In this document: positions 34,175 to 42,298 of the stretch, piece after piece
How the letters are laid out: every line of letters starts with the position of its first letter
How positions within the stretch are numbered: the stretch's first letter is position 1
Assembly: GCA_017505725.1 (NCBI GenBank)
Contig: JAFVOR010000096.1
Location: 1 to 45,075, forward strand
Length of the DNA: 45,075 nucleotides
Origin: Alistipes sp.
Lineage (GTDB): Bacteria > Bacteroidota > Bacteroidia > Bacteroidales > Rikenellaceae
Direction of reading: 5' to 3'
Program-made: the position numbers and the translations under genes
Notes under the pieces: generated by a model
What the model was told of the DNA's origin: nothing
The model's input: only the letters and a program-made list of their open reading frames with translations
Databases searched by the model: none

Positions 34175-35695
34175 ATGAGAAAGTCTCTTTTACTATCCTT
34201 AATCTTAGCCCTCTTTTGTGCTTGCGAGCCTTTTGCTTGGCCACCCGTAACACCCGATGATGAGGAAGGTGTCGTAACACCAACCCCGACACCAAATCCC
34301 AATCCTGACCCAACGCCTGAGCCAGCGGAGGTTTCTGCAACATTGACCTACTCGGAGTGCAAGAGCATCTTGGTGAAGTCGTATGGCAATCCAAAGAGCT
34401 ATAACAATTCCTATGGCACTTGGACAATCTGCGTCTACGACAACTCGAATGGTATGCAGATCAACAAGGGTAAGGTGGCATATATAGGTACACCGACCTT
34501 CGAGGGCGATATCAAGAGGATTACTATCGACTTTGCCGAAAGTTATTCGGATGATATCCTTCTTTGTTCGGACAAAGGTACGACATCGGTTGTTGGTCAG
34601 TTCGAGTCGTTCAGTTGCAACGGAAGAGCGCAAGAGTATACCTTGACAAGCAAGGGCGTAAAGAAATTCTTTATTCGCTCGACTGCGTGTGCGCGTATCA
34701 CAAAGATTACTATCGTAGCCGGCGGCGGAGGAGGTAATAGCGGTGGCGGAACAACGCCCGACCCAACACCAGAGCCTGACCCAACTCCTGATCCCGATCC
34801 AACTCCCGATCCAACACCTGATCCGACCCCCGATCCGACTCCGGGTGATGGCACAAATCCAAGCACCTACGCCTACGATTGGGCGGAGTTGCCTGTGATG
34901 GTCGATACAAATAAGGATGGTCGTTTGGATAGCAACACTTCACTCTACTACGCACATCACCTCTGTGCTGGTGGCGAGAAGAATGCGCAGCGCAATGGCT
35001 CGGCGCGCAACTATACAGTCTGCTACTCGGCCGACCATCACTGCCCACTTTGGGTTGCTGCACCTCGCCATCGTTCGTACGAGAGTGGTGCATCGAGAAC
35101 TGACGCCTACGGCAAAGACCCGAAAATTCCGAGCGATATTCAGTATAGTAGTAAAAGTACGGGTGGCGGTTGCAACAAGGGGCATATGCTTGGCTCGGCA
35201 GAGCGCTTGAGCTCGACTGCGACCAACAAGCAGGTATTCTACTACACCAATATCGCACCGCAGTATAGCGATACCTTCAATTTAGGAGGTGGAGCGTGGA
35301 ATAACCTCGAAGACCACGTTGATGGCCTCGTTTGCAGCGATACCTTATATGTAATTATCGGTTGTTATTTCGAATACTTCTCGAAGAATGGGGCTTCGGC
35401 TTCGCCAAAGACCATATCATTTGGTGGTCGTAAAGATGTGTCGTGCCCTACGATGTTCTACTATGCGCTCCTTCGTACCAAGAAGGGAAATACGGGTAAG
35501 CGAGTGCAGGATTGCTCGGCAAGCGAGTTGCAGTGTGCAGCCTTCACTATCTGCCACAAGATGGCCAAAGGTCATAAACCTCAGGCTGCTGATATGATGT
35601 CGATTTCCGATTTGGAGAAACTGACGGGTGTCACCTACTTCCCGAATGTGAAGAATGCCCCGAAGTCTACCTACAACGCCAGCGATTGGCTGTAA
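34175..35695 (+). CDS. NUC1-type DNA/RNA non-specific endonuclease lipoprotein
   Basis: A 506-residue lipoprotein (lipobox with Cys17, LFCAC). A Pro/Asp spacer (25-50) is followed by a small beta domain (about 55-182), a second low-complexity linker of TPDP repeats (185-229), and the nuclease domain (235-506). The nuclease shows the His-containing motif NKGHMLGSAERL (catalytic His337; the usual form is DRGH), then YYTNIAPQYSDTFNLGGGAW with metal-ligand Asn369, and NNLED. The Asp-Arg of DRGH is replaced by Asn-Lys, which occurs in some bacterial members, so activity is likely but not certain. The ATG directly follows the nhaC stop codon. A copy of the interspersed palindrome starts right after the stop. 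Confidence 0.87.
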   Translation: MRKSLLLSLILALFCACEPFAWPPVTPDDEEGVVTPTPTPNPNPDPTPEPAEVSATLTYSECKSILVKSYGNPKSYNNSYGTWTICVYDNSNGMQINKGKVAYIGTPTFEGDIKRITIDFAESYSDDILLCSDKGTTSVVGQFESFSCNGRAQEYTLTSKGVKKFFIRSTACARITKITIVAGGGGGNSGGGTTPDPTPEPDPTPDPDPTPDPTPDPTPDPTPGDGTNPSTYAYDWAELPVMVDTNKDGRLDSNTSLYYAHHLCAGGEKNAQRNGSARNYTVCYSADHHCPLWVAAPRHRSYESGASRTDAYGKDPKIPSDIQYSSKSTGGGCNKGHMLGSAERLSSTATNKQVFYYTNIAPQYSDTFNLGGGAWNNLEDHVDGLVCSDTLYVIIGCYFEYFSKNGASASPKTISFGGRKDVSCPTMFYYALLRTKKGNTGKRVQDCSASELQCAAFTICHKMAKGHKPQAADMMSISDLEKLTGVTYFPNVKNAPKSTYNASDWL

Positions 35696-35818
35696 AAAAT
35701 CGTTCTGATTGGTAAATTTTGCACCAAACTTCAGATAGCGAGCTCCTCACATAGGTCTACTATGCTGCGGGCTCGCTACTTTGTTTCGCACAAAATTCCC
35801 TCAATCATTTACGATTTT
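35696..35818 (+). repeat. Interspersed palindromic element, copy D
   Basis: A 123-bp palindrome beginning immediately after the nuclease stop codon and ending ACGATTTT. Mid stem TAGCGAGC/GCTCGCTA, compensated relative to TAGCGAAA/TTTCGCTA in C1. Apical stem CATAG/CTATG with loop GTCTA. Confidence 0.88.
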
Positions 35819-35849
35819 AGGGTGGGGGCGGTCTGATTGAAAATTGATA

Positions 35850-35889
35850 AAAGAGAAACCGAGCGCAACTCTGCGCTCGGTTTCTCTTT
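35850..35889. terminator. Strong bidirectional intrinsic terminator
   Basis: An 18-bp perfect stem (35850-35867 with 35872-35889) and a 4-base loop, rich in G/C at the apex and ending CTCTTT. It lies between the convergent nuclease operon and HMA gene, and should stop both. Confidence 0.92.
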
Positions 35890-35906
35890 GTTATCCGAGG
35901 TGGCGA

Positions 35907-36206
35907 TTACTTCTTCTCGGCCTTTACAACCTTCACTTTGATGCTCTCGAAGGCTTTGGTAAGCGACTCTACAGAGTTCTTAGCCTCGTCGAACTTTACG
36001 GTTACGGTCTTGGTAGGAACATCTACCTGAACATCCTTGATACCTTTCTCGTAAGGAATTGTGTTCATAACCTTCTGTGCGCAGTGGTGACAATCCAAGT
36101 CGGTTGTGAATACCACGGTTGCAATCTTCTTCTCTGCCTTTGGTGCGGCTGTTGCTACGCCACCAAATATTGCCAATGCGGCAAATAGTGCAATTAATTT
36201 TTTCAT
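35907..36206 (-). CDS. Exported heavy-metal-associated (HMA) domain protein
   Basis: A 99-residue protein: signal peptide (1-20, GGVATA), a lysine-rich linker, then one HMA ferredoxin-like fold with the metal-binding pair Cys39 and Cys42 in DLDCHHCAQKV. The usual GMTCxxC is replaced by TDLDCHHC, and VDVPTKTVTVKFDE is the expected next strand. It would bind a soft metal such as copper, zinc or mercury in the periplasm. The gene is 21 bp after the TonB receptor gene and ends at a strong terminator, so it is the last gene of the metal operon; passing metal on from the receptor is a sensible inference. Confidence 0.88.
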   Translation of the reverse strand: MKKLIALFAALAIFGGVATAAPKAEKKIATVVFTTDLDCHHCAQKVMNTIPYEKGIKDVQVDVPTKTVTVKFDEAKNSVESLTKAFESIKVKVVKAEKK

Positions 36207-36227
36207 AGTTGTATTGTTTTTAATTCG

Positions 36228-38549
36228 TTAATATAAGTTCCATCGTACGCCAATGTAGCCCTTTGTGCCCTTCAATGGTCCCCAGATAAGCGAGGAGTTG
36301 AAAGCAGGGTCGTATGGGTTGTCGGCCATAATTATAGGGTTTTTCTGCTTGTAGTTGAGAATGTTCTCGCAACCTACATATATCTCCCACTTCTTGATGC
36401 GACGCGACACCTGTGCAAAGAGCATAGGGTAGACGGGCGAGAGGGTAGAATCCTTCAAATCGCCACTCTGTGTCGGTATGCGTGCAGGGCCATTGAGCTG
36501 TGCAGTGAAGTCGAATGTCCACTTGCGCATATTTGTTGCGTACTGCAAGTTGATCAACGCCTTGTATCGGCTTACGAGTGGTCGCTCGACCATTGTAGGT
36601 GTGCCGTGGTTGTTGATGGTGTAGCGCGAATCGGTGTAGCGGAATGTAGCGAAGATATCGAATCGTTGGATAGGTGTCCAGGTAAGGTCAATCTGCGCAG
36701 TATGTGTGCGCGACGGGCCATTGTTGTTGTAGATGTCTATCACCCACGGTGAGCCCTCCTGATCTACCACTACAGTGTTGAAAATCTGCGTGTAGAAGTA
36801 GTCTACGCTGATGGTCATATCGCCCGGTGCAAAGGTGGTGATGCTCTGCGAGAGTGAGCCACCGGCTGTGAGAGCACTCTCCATACGGTCGATTTTATTG
36901 TAATCGAGGTTGAGTGTGCGACCTGTTGCCATAATGCCGATATTGTCGGTGATGATGTCGGTAGGGCGGTGTCCCAGACCTGCCGAGCCACGAAGTACTG
37001 TGGTAGGGGTGATGTTCCACCTAATGTGTGCACGAGGAGTTACGAGGTGCTTCTTAAAGTGGAATGCGTAGTCGTAACGAATACCAGCTACCACCGTGAG
37101 TTTATCCTTTATATTATAGGTGTACTCGGTATAGGCACCAACCTCGCTCTCGTTGCGATGAGGCAAGAGTAGATCTTCGTGTCCGCCAGTGCGTGTCCAA
37201 TCGAGCAAATCCTCCTTCACCCAGCGCGATGATGCCGAGATGCCACTATTGAGCGACGATCGTGGTGTGAAGTAGTGAGCGTACATAGCGTTGGCTGTAG
37301 TGAGGTGCTGACGACCACGGTAGGCCTTGTCTGCTCCGAAGTAGGCATCCTCGTCGAAGAAGTCGTAGTCGACAATAAATGCAATATTCGAGCGAAGCTC
37401 CTCGTTGTTCTCCTTGTCGAATACTGCGCCACCCACAGGCTTGCCGAGCTTGAAGTAGGCGTTAGCCTCTTGATTCTTAACCTCCGAACCATATATCTTG
37501 TTCTGGTGCCAACTATCACGCCACGACTTGCCCTCTCCGAAGTAGGAGTCGTTGTGCATCGAAGGCTTGTAGCCCATCTGACCACCAAGGCGGTAGTCAT
37601 TGATGTACTTTGCACCCCAACGCACCTGCATTCCGTTCTCCGCCTGATAGAGCCAGCGGTTGGCGAGGCTGAATGCGCGTGACATAGGCATATCGCGGAA
37701 TCCATCCTTGTTGTGGTCGCTCTCCATCGTGTCCATTGCGGCGTGGGCAAGGATTACGGTCGAGAGTCGCTTGTCCTTCGTTACGGGCATTGCCGACGAG
37801 AGATTTATCTCGGGCTTGAGGTGCGAGTCGAAGTAGAGATTGAGGAAGAGTCGCTCCTCGTCGGTCGGCTTGCGGTGCTCGAGGTTGATCTGTCCGGTGA
37901 TAGCCTCGTGACCCGCCGTAACCGACGATATACCCTTCGATACCTGAATCGACGATAGCCACATTCCCGGAGTGTAGCTCAGTCCGTATGGTGCGCTGAT
38001 ACCGCGCATTATGGCGCGATTCTCGTCGAGAATTTGGGTGTAGGTTCCCGCCAGGCCGAGCATCTTGATCTGTCGTGCTCCCGAGATAGCATCGCTGAAG
38101 CCTACGGTTACTGATGCCGAGTTCTCGAAACTTTCCGCAAGCGAGCAGCAAGCCATCTTGCAGAGGCCGGCAAATGAGATATTTTCGCTCTTGAGAAGAC
38201 CATCTTGTCGGATATAATTACCTGCTGAACTCTCAACAACTACAGCGTCAACAACTACGCCTTCGGCAAGGCGAAACTCCACCTCGCGAACCTTCTGCTC
38301 GACGCGGATGGTGTCGTTTGTGTAGCCCAGAAATGAGGCTACAAGGGCATCATTTCCCTTGACTCTGTAGAGCGAGAAATTGCCCTCGATATCGGTGGCA
38401 ATACCCACCGATGTGTCGGCCCAGTAAACTGCAGCTCCAGGGAGTGGTTTTCCCTGAGCATCAACTACTTTGCCCGAAATATTCTGCGCCGATGCAACAG
38501 TTGCACAGCACATAAAAATTGATATTAATGCTAAGATTTTTTTCATCAC
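36228..38549 (-). CDS. TonB-dependent outer-membrane receptor, probably metal-related
   Basis: A 773-residue receptor with a signal peptide (ending ASA, residue 21), a carboxypeptidase-regulatory-like domain (ISGKVVDAQGKPLPGAAVYW, 24-95), a plug domain (about 115-240) and a 22-strand barrel. The plug begins LCKMACCSLAES, with Cys130, Cys134 and Cys135, then SDAISGARQIKMLGLAGTYTQ and GHEAITGQINLEH. Cysteine-bearing plugs with ARQIKMLGL occur in Bacteroidetes receptors paired with HMA proteins. There is no SusD partner, which argues against glycan uptake. MMKK gives two possible starts. It lies between a Cys/His-rich protein gene and the HMA gene. Confidence 0.9.
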   Translation of the reverse strand: MMKKILALISIFMCCATVASAQNISGKVVDAQGKPLPGAAVYWADTSVGIATDIEGNFSLYRVKGNDALVASFLGYTNDTIRVEQKVREVEFRLAEGVVVDAVVVESSAGNYIRQDGLLKSENISFAGLCKMACCSLAESFENSASVTVGFSDAISGARQIKMLGLAGTYTQILDENRAIMRGISAPYGLSYTPGMWLSSIQVSKGISSVTAGHEAITGQINLEHRKPTDEERLFLNLYFDSHLKPEINLSSAMPVTKDKRLSTVILAHAAMDTMESDHNKDGFRDMPMSRAFSLANRWLYQAENGMQVRWGAKYINDYRLGGQMGYKPSMHNDSYFGEGKSWRDSWHQNKIYGSEVKNQEANAYFKLGKPVGGAVFDKENNEELRSNIAFIVDYDFFDEDAYFGADKAYRGRQHLTTANAMYAHYFTPRSSLNSGISASSRWVKEDLLDWTRTGGHEDLLLPHRNESEVGAYTEYTYNIKDKLTVVAGIRYDYAFHFKKHLVTPRAHIRWNITPTTVLRGSAGLGHRPTDIITDNIGIMATGRTLNLDYNKIDRMESALTAGGSLSQSITTFAPGDMTISVDYFYTQIFNTVVVDQEGSPWVIDIYNNNGPSRTHTAQIDLTWTPIQRFDIFATFRYTDSRYTINNHGTPTMVERPLVSRYKALINLQYATNMRKWTFDFTAQLNGPARIPTQSGDLKDSTLSPVYPMLFAQVSRRIKKWEIYVGCENILNYKQKNPIIMADNPYDPAFNSSLIWGPLKGTKGYIGVRWNLY

Positions 38550-38588
38550 TAATCTACTTGTTATTGTTACATAAATTCGTTGTCGGAT

Positions 38589-38993
38589 TTATGCAATAAC
38601 CGGAGGCGCTCGAAGCCCTCTGCCTTGTAGCGTTGGTGATGGTGGAAGTGGAATTTTGCGTTCGTAATTTCTGTGTGAACGCACTGATACGATATCCTCG
38701 ATGGAGATGTTATTCTCCAGGATTGCTGTGATATTTAGCTCGATAGGTTCAATCGATGCACTATCCTCCTTGGTGGTGTCGTAGAGGATAATCGTGTTAG
38801 AGTGGTCGTGGTGACACGAATGCGGGGTCTCGACGTGGAGTTTCTCGCTTCCTTCGTGATGACACTCGCACGATTTGCAGCAGTGGGTGTGTTGAGCCTC
38901 GTTGGCGTGACAGGATATGGCAATAGCAGAGTTGCCGCCTATCCACATCAGATAGACGAACAATAATACCACTATTTTAGCCACTTTTGTCAT
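38589..38993 (-). CDS. Small exported Cys/His-rich protein, putative metal binder
   Basis: A 134-residue protein with an N-terminal signal or anchor (VVLLFVYLMWIGG). Within residues 28-64 there are six Cys and ten His (for example THCCKSCECHH and SCHHDHS), a dense metal-ligand region. The rest is plain, and the C-terminus is PLPPSPTLQGRGLRAPPVIA, a tail I associate with small Bacteroidetes proteins near metal receptors (possibly the DUF6769 group; not certain). It is 39 bp upstream of the TonB receptor gene and 6 bp downstream of the PqqD-like gene. A role in holding or presenting metal to the receptor system is inferred. Confidence 0.7.
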   Translation of the reverse strand: MTKVAKIVVLLFVYLMWIGGNSAIAISCHANEAQHTHCCKSCECHHEGSEKLHVETPHSCHHDHSNTIILYDTTKEDSASIEPIELNITAILENNISIEDIVSVRSHRNYERKIPLPPSPTLQGRGLRAPPVIA

Positions 38994-38999
38994 TCTCTC

Positions 39000-39266
39000 T
39001 TACTCGGTTAATCCGCTTTCGACGAGTTTGTTGACCCAAGCCTCTGCGTCTGCTGTTGCAATATCGCTCTCAATGGCATACTCCTCGATGAGAATGGCAG
39101 CTACATCTGCCACCTCGAAGTCGCGTCCTTGCAACTTGTTCCACAATAGTAACGATGTCTCGTTCAGCGATATTATGCGGGTCATATCACTTCCCGCTTT
39201 ACCTTGCATTATGACAACATTTTCGCCCGCCATCGAGCGTACTTTATACTCTGCTTTGAATCTCAT
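39000..39266 (-). CDS. PqqD-family small protein
   Basis: An 88-residue protein with the PqqD fold pattern: a short beta N-terminus (MRFKAEYKVRSMAGENVVIMQG), ISLNETSLLLWNKLQG, then a winged-helix-like half, FEVADVAAILIEEYAIE and ADAEAWVNKLVESGLTE. I start at ATG 39266; a TTG two codons earlier is less likely. PqqD-type proteins are peptide chaperones for radical SAM peptide-modifying enzymes, but no radical SAM or precursor gene is adjacent. It is the first gene of the metal operon, so a partner may be encoded elsewhere, or it may have a separate role. Confidence 0.8.
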   Translation of the reverse strand: MRFKAEYKVRSMAGENVVIMQGKAGSDMTRIISLNETSLLLWNKLQGRDFEVADVAAILIEEYAIESDIATADAEAWVNKLVESGLTE

Positions 39267-39285
39267 TATCAATCTAAATTTGGTG

Positions 39286-39293
39286 CAAAGATA
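39286..39293 (-). promoter_or_regulatory. Putative promoter of the metal operon, -7 box
   Basis: TATCTTTG on the minus strand fits TAnnTTTG. It is 20 bp before the PqqD-like ATG. The -33 region is T-rich without an exact TTTG. Confidence 0.5.
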
Positions 39294-39482
39294 GCTATTT
39301 TAATTTTTAATTAAAAATTTTGCCGCCAAAAAGTGTCGTTTCCGGAGTGAAGAGGTGTGTTTGGAGCGCGTTTGCCCGGTGATAGAAACGCGACTCTCTC
39401 TCCCTCTCTATGATTCACGAGTGTCTCCTGTCGAAAAGGTGTGGCGGCTTATAAATTGTTGATAACTATTTCTACGAAATAA

Positions 39483-39512
39483 TTTGCAAAATAAGAAAAA
39501 ATTGTATTTTTG
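39483..39512 (+). promoter_or_regulatory. plsC promoter
   Basis: TTTG at 39483-39486, an 18-base spacer, then TATTTTTG at 39505-39512. It is 67 bp before the plsC ATG, leaving a leader that contains a small GGCGT/ACGCC hairpin. Confidence 0.62.
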
Positions 39513-39579
39513 CAGAGATTGGTAAATTGGCGTAATTTCCACGCCTTCTAATTGAGTGAAAACTTAAAGAATTGAAGAT

Positions 39580-40311
39580 ATGTTTACACTGATTTTTGCT
39601 ATCTACACGCTTGTGATTTTGACATTTTTCTTCCTCTTGTCATTGGTGGCTCTGTTTGTATGCTATCCGTTCGACAAGGGTCGTCGGGTGGTGCACGAGC
39701 TTTCTCGTTGGCTCTGCTTTTCGTGGTGGTATGCTCCATTTACCTGGCGACGCAACATCTCGGGCTTGGAGTATGTCGACAAGAAGAAACCTTATGTGAT
39801 TGTCATTAACCACAACTCGATGGTCGATATCATCTCGCTCTACTTTGTGCCGCTCAACTTCCGATGGGTGTCGAAGCAAGAGGTGTTCCGCATCCCTTAC
39901 ATTGGTCCTATGTTGTGGATGCACGGTGATATTGCCATTCAGCGTGGTCGTGCAACCGAGTCTATGCGTAAGGTGTTGAACGATGGAAAAATGTGGATTG
40001 ATCGCGGTGTGTCGGTGGCAATGTTCCCAGAGGGTACACGCTCGAAGGATGGCGAGATTCAGCGATTCAAGTCGGGCGCATTCGCCTTGGCAAAGGAGGC
40101 AGGTGTCGAGATTTTGCCCGTAGTGCTCGATGGCACAACCAAGCTGTTCCGTCCGAAGAGCTTCTTCTTCAACTGGAAGCACCGCCTCACATTGAAGGTG
40201 TTGCCTCCTATCTCGGTCGAGAAGATTGCAGCAACCGAGACAGGTGATCTCGCGCGTGAGGTTCAGGCTATGATGACAGAGGCATTGGCGGAGATCCGTA
40301 AAGCGAATTAG
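39580..40311 (+). CDS. plsC: 1-acyl-sn-glycerol-3-phosphate acyltransferase
   Basis: A 243-residue membrane-bound acyltransferase that makes phosphatidate from lysophosphatidate. Two N-terminal hydrophobic stretches (4-28) anchor it. Motif I is the catalytic pair His78 and Asp83 in NHNSMVD, motif II is around AIQRGRA (residues 119-125), and motif III is FPEGTRSKDGEIQRFKSGA (149 on). The length and motif order match PlsC. A specialised acyltransferase is possible, but the plain domain structure makes the housekeeping role likely. It is 23 bp upstream of parE, so it may share that transcript. Confidence 0.92.
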   Translation: MFTLIFAIYTLVILTFFFLLSLVALFVCYPFDKGRRVVHELSRWLCFSWWYAPFTWRRNISGLEYVDKKKPYVIVINHNSMVDIISLYFVPLNFRWVSKQEVFRIPYIGPMLWMHGDIAIQRGRATESMRKVLNDGKMWIDRGVSVAMFPEGTRSKDGEIQRFKSGAFALAKEAGVEILPVVLDGTTKLFRPKSFFFNWKHRLTLKVLPPISVEKIAATETGDLAREVQAMMTEALAEIRKAN

Positions 40312-40334
40312 TTGAGAATTGAAAATTAGATATA

Positions 40335-42188
40335 ATGGCAGATTTACTGAAACCGACGGCAGCATACGATGATGATGCGATTAAAACACTCTCTCCGCGA
40401 GAGCATCTTCGTCTGCGCCCGGGAATGTATGTAGGAACTATTGGTGACGGCTCGTTGCCCGACGAGGCGTTGTATGTGCTCATCAAGGAGGTTATCGACA
40501 ACTCCATCGATGAGTTTATTATGGGCGTCGGTAAGCGCATCGAGGTAGAGGTGCGTGACAATGTGGTATCGGTACGCGACTATGGTCGTGGTATTCCGCT
40601 CAAGTCGTTGGCTGCTGCAGTCAGCGAGATGAATACAGGAGGTAAGTATGGTGGCGAGGCGTTCAAGAAGACTGTGGGTCTGAATGGTGTCGGTGTCAAG
40701 GCCGTGAACTATCTTTCGAGTGAGTTTACAGCGCGAGCAGTGCGCGATGGCGAGGCCCGCACCGTAACCTTCTCTCAGGGTTTGATGCAGACCGACGATT
40801 GGGAGAGTGATGTAAAGGAGAAGAATGGTACATTCATTTCGTATATGGTCGATAGCGATATATTCCCTACCTACAACTACAATATGGAGTATATCGAGCA
40901 GCGTATCCGCAACTACTCCTACCTCAATCCGGGACTTACACTTGTGCTCAATGGCGTGAGCTACACATCGAAGAACGGATTGCTCGACTTGCTCAACGAG
41001 AATATGTCGGAGGAGCCGCTCTATGCTCCAATCCACCTCGTGGGCGAGGATATCGAGGTTGTGATAACTCACGGAACAAGTTATGGCGAGACCTACTACT
41101 CGTTCGTTAATGGTCAGCACACCATTCACGGTGGTACCCATCAAGCGGCATTCCGTGAGGCTATTGCCAAGACCTTGAAGGAGTTCTATCGCAAGGACTA
41201 CGATCCGTCGGATGTGCGTACTTCGATTGTTGCAGCCATCGCTATCAAGGTTGAGGATCCGCAGTTCGAGAACCAGCCAAAGACCAAGTTTGGCTCGAAG
41301 GAGATTGCCGAGGGTGTTACCATTCGCCAATTTGTGGGAGAGTTCCTCTCGACCGAGTTGGATAACTATCTCCACAAGAATGCAGACACTGCTCAGGCTA
41401 TCCAGCGCAAGATTATCGAGAACGAGAAGGAGCGTAAGGAGATTGCAGGCGTACAGAAGAAGGCTCGCGACACAGCCAAGAAGGCGTTGCTCAACAACAA
41501 GAACTTGCGTGACTGCAAGATTCATCGCAATGACAAGCACGAACTTGCAGACCAGACAATGATATTCCTCACCGAGGGTAACTCGGCTTCGGGATCTATC
41601 ACCAAGAGCCGTAACCCTCAGACTCAGGCGGTATTCTCGCTGCGAGGTAAACCGCTCAACTCCTTCGGAATGAAGAAGACCATTGTCTACAAGAATGACG
41701 AGTTCAACTATCTGCAGGCGGCACTGAACATCGAGGACGATATGGACAACCTACGCTACAACAAGGTGGTTATCGCAACCGATGCCGATGTCGATGGTAT
41801 GCACATTCGATTGTTGCTCTTGACCTTCTTCTTGCAGTTCTTCCCCGACTTGATTCGTCGAGGCCACCTCTTTATTATGCAGACACCTCTGTTCCGTGTG
41901 CGTAACAAGAAGGAGACCATCTACTGCTACTCGGAGGAGGAGCGTGTGGCGGCTATTGCCAAGTGCGGCTCATCGGCAGAGATTACCCGATTCAAAGGTT
42001 TGGGAGAGATATCGCCCGACGAGTTCGAGGGCTTCATTGGCGAGCAGATTCGCCTGGATAAGGTGCGCTTGACAAAGGATGATCCTATTACGGATATGCT
42101 GACCTTCTATATGGGTAAGAACACATTCGACCGTCAGCAGTTTATCGTGGGTAACCTTCGCATCGAAGAGGATAAGGTAGAAAATTAA
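40335..42188 (+). CDS. parE: DNA topoisomerase IV subunit B
   Basis: The 617-residue ATPase subunit of topoisomerase IV, which separates linked chromosomes. GHKL motifs are [10 protein letters not shown] (residues 52-61), [10 protein letters not shown] and [13 protein letters not shown]; the transducer domain runs from about 215 to 380. The Toprim domain has TEGNSASGS (Glu414) and the metal Asp triad in [10 protein letters not shown] (Asp483, 485 and 487). It ends [15 protein letters not shown]. The usual EGDSA of type II enzymes is EGNSA here, which I regard as typical of Bacteroidetes ParE. The neighbouring parC gene confirms ParE rather than GyrB. A tract of 7-bp repeats follows the stop codon. 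Confidence 0.95.
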   Translation: MADLLKPTAAYDDDAIKTLSPREHLRLRPGMYVGTIGDGSLPDEALYVLIKEVIDNSIDEFIMGVGKRIEVEVRDNVVSVRDYGRGIPLKSLAAAVSEMNTGGKYGGEAFKKTVGLNGVGVKAVNYLSSEFTARAVRDGEARTVTFSQGLMQTDDWESDVKEKNGTFISYMVDSDIFPTYNYNMEYIEQRIRNYSYLNPGLTLVLNGVSYTSKNGLLDLLNENMSEEPLYAPIHLVGEDIEVVITHGTSYGETYYSFVNGQHTIHGGTHQAAFREAIAKTLKEFYRKDYDPSDVRTSIVAAIAIKVEDPQFENQPKTKFGSKEIAEGVTIRQFVGEFLSTELDNYLHKNADTAQAIQRKIIENEKERKEIAGVQKKARDTAKKALLNNKNLRDCKIHRNDKHELADQTMIFLTEGNSASGSITKSRNPQTQAVFSLRGKPLNSFGMKKTIVYKNDEFNYLQAALNIEDDMDNLRYNKVVIATDADVDGMHIRLLLLTFFLQFFPDLIRRGHLFIMQTPLFRVRNKKETIYCYSEEERVAAIAKCGSSAEITRFKGLGEISPDEFEGFIGEQIRLDKVRLTKDDPITDMLTFYMGKNTFDRQQFIVGNLRIEEDKVEN

Positions 42189-42265
42189 GAATGCAGAATG
42201 CAAAATGCAGAATGCAAAATGCAAAATTGAGAATTAAGAATGTAGAATGCGAAATTGGAAAATAA
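42189..42265. repeat. Heptamer tandem repeat between parE and parC
   Basis: Eleven consecutive 7-base units starting one base after the parE stop: GAATGCA, GAATGCA, AAATGCA, GAATGCA, AAATGCA, AAATTGA, GAATTAA, GAATGTA, GAATGCG, AAATTGG and AAAATAA. The period is strict while the units drift. The parC ATG is at 42299, 33 bp beyond. Confidence 0.9.
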
Positions 42266-42298
42266 TTTTTCATTTTTCATTATGAATTTTTAATTTCG

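Larger units (their letters stand above)
39267..39579. other. Intergenic region between the metal operon and plsC
   Basis: No gene seen. Contents: a minus -7 box (39286-39293), an A/T-rich block TTTTTAATTAAAAA, an inverted repeat CGCGTTT/AAACGCG (39367-39373 with 39386-39392, 12-base loop), a pyrimidine-rich CTCTCTCTCCCTCTC tract and the plsC promoter. A 5-bp hairpin GGCGT/ACGCC (39529-39545) lies in the plsC leader. Confidence 0.6.

Noticed and set aside
39367-39392. Inverted repeat CGCGTTT/AAACGCG as a terminator.
   Set aside because: No T-run follows on either strand and the loop is 12 bases, so function is not supported.
40344-41540. A long open frame (398 codons) on the minus strand inside parE.
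   Set aside because: It is antisense to a clear housekeeping gene, has no recognisable domain and reflects codon bias of parE.
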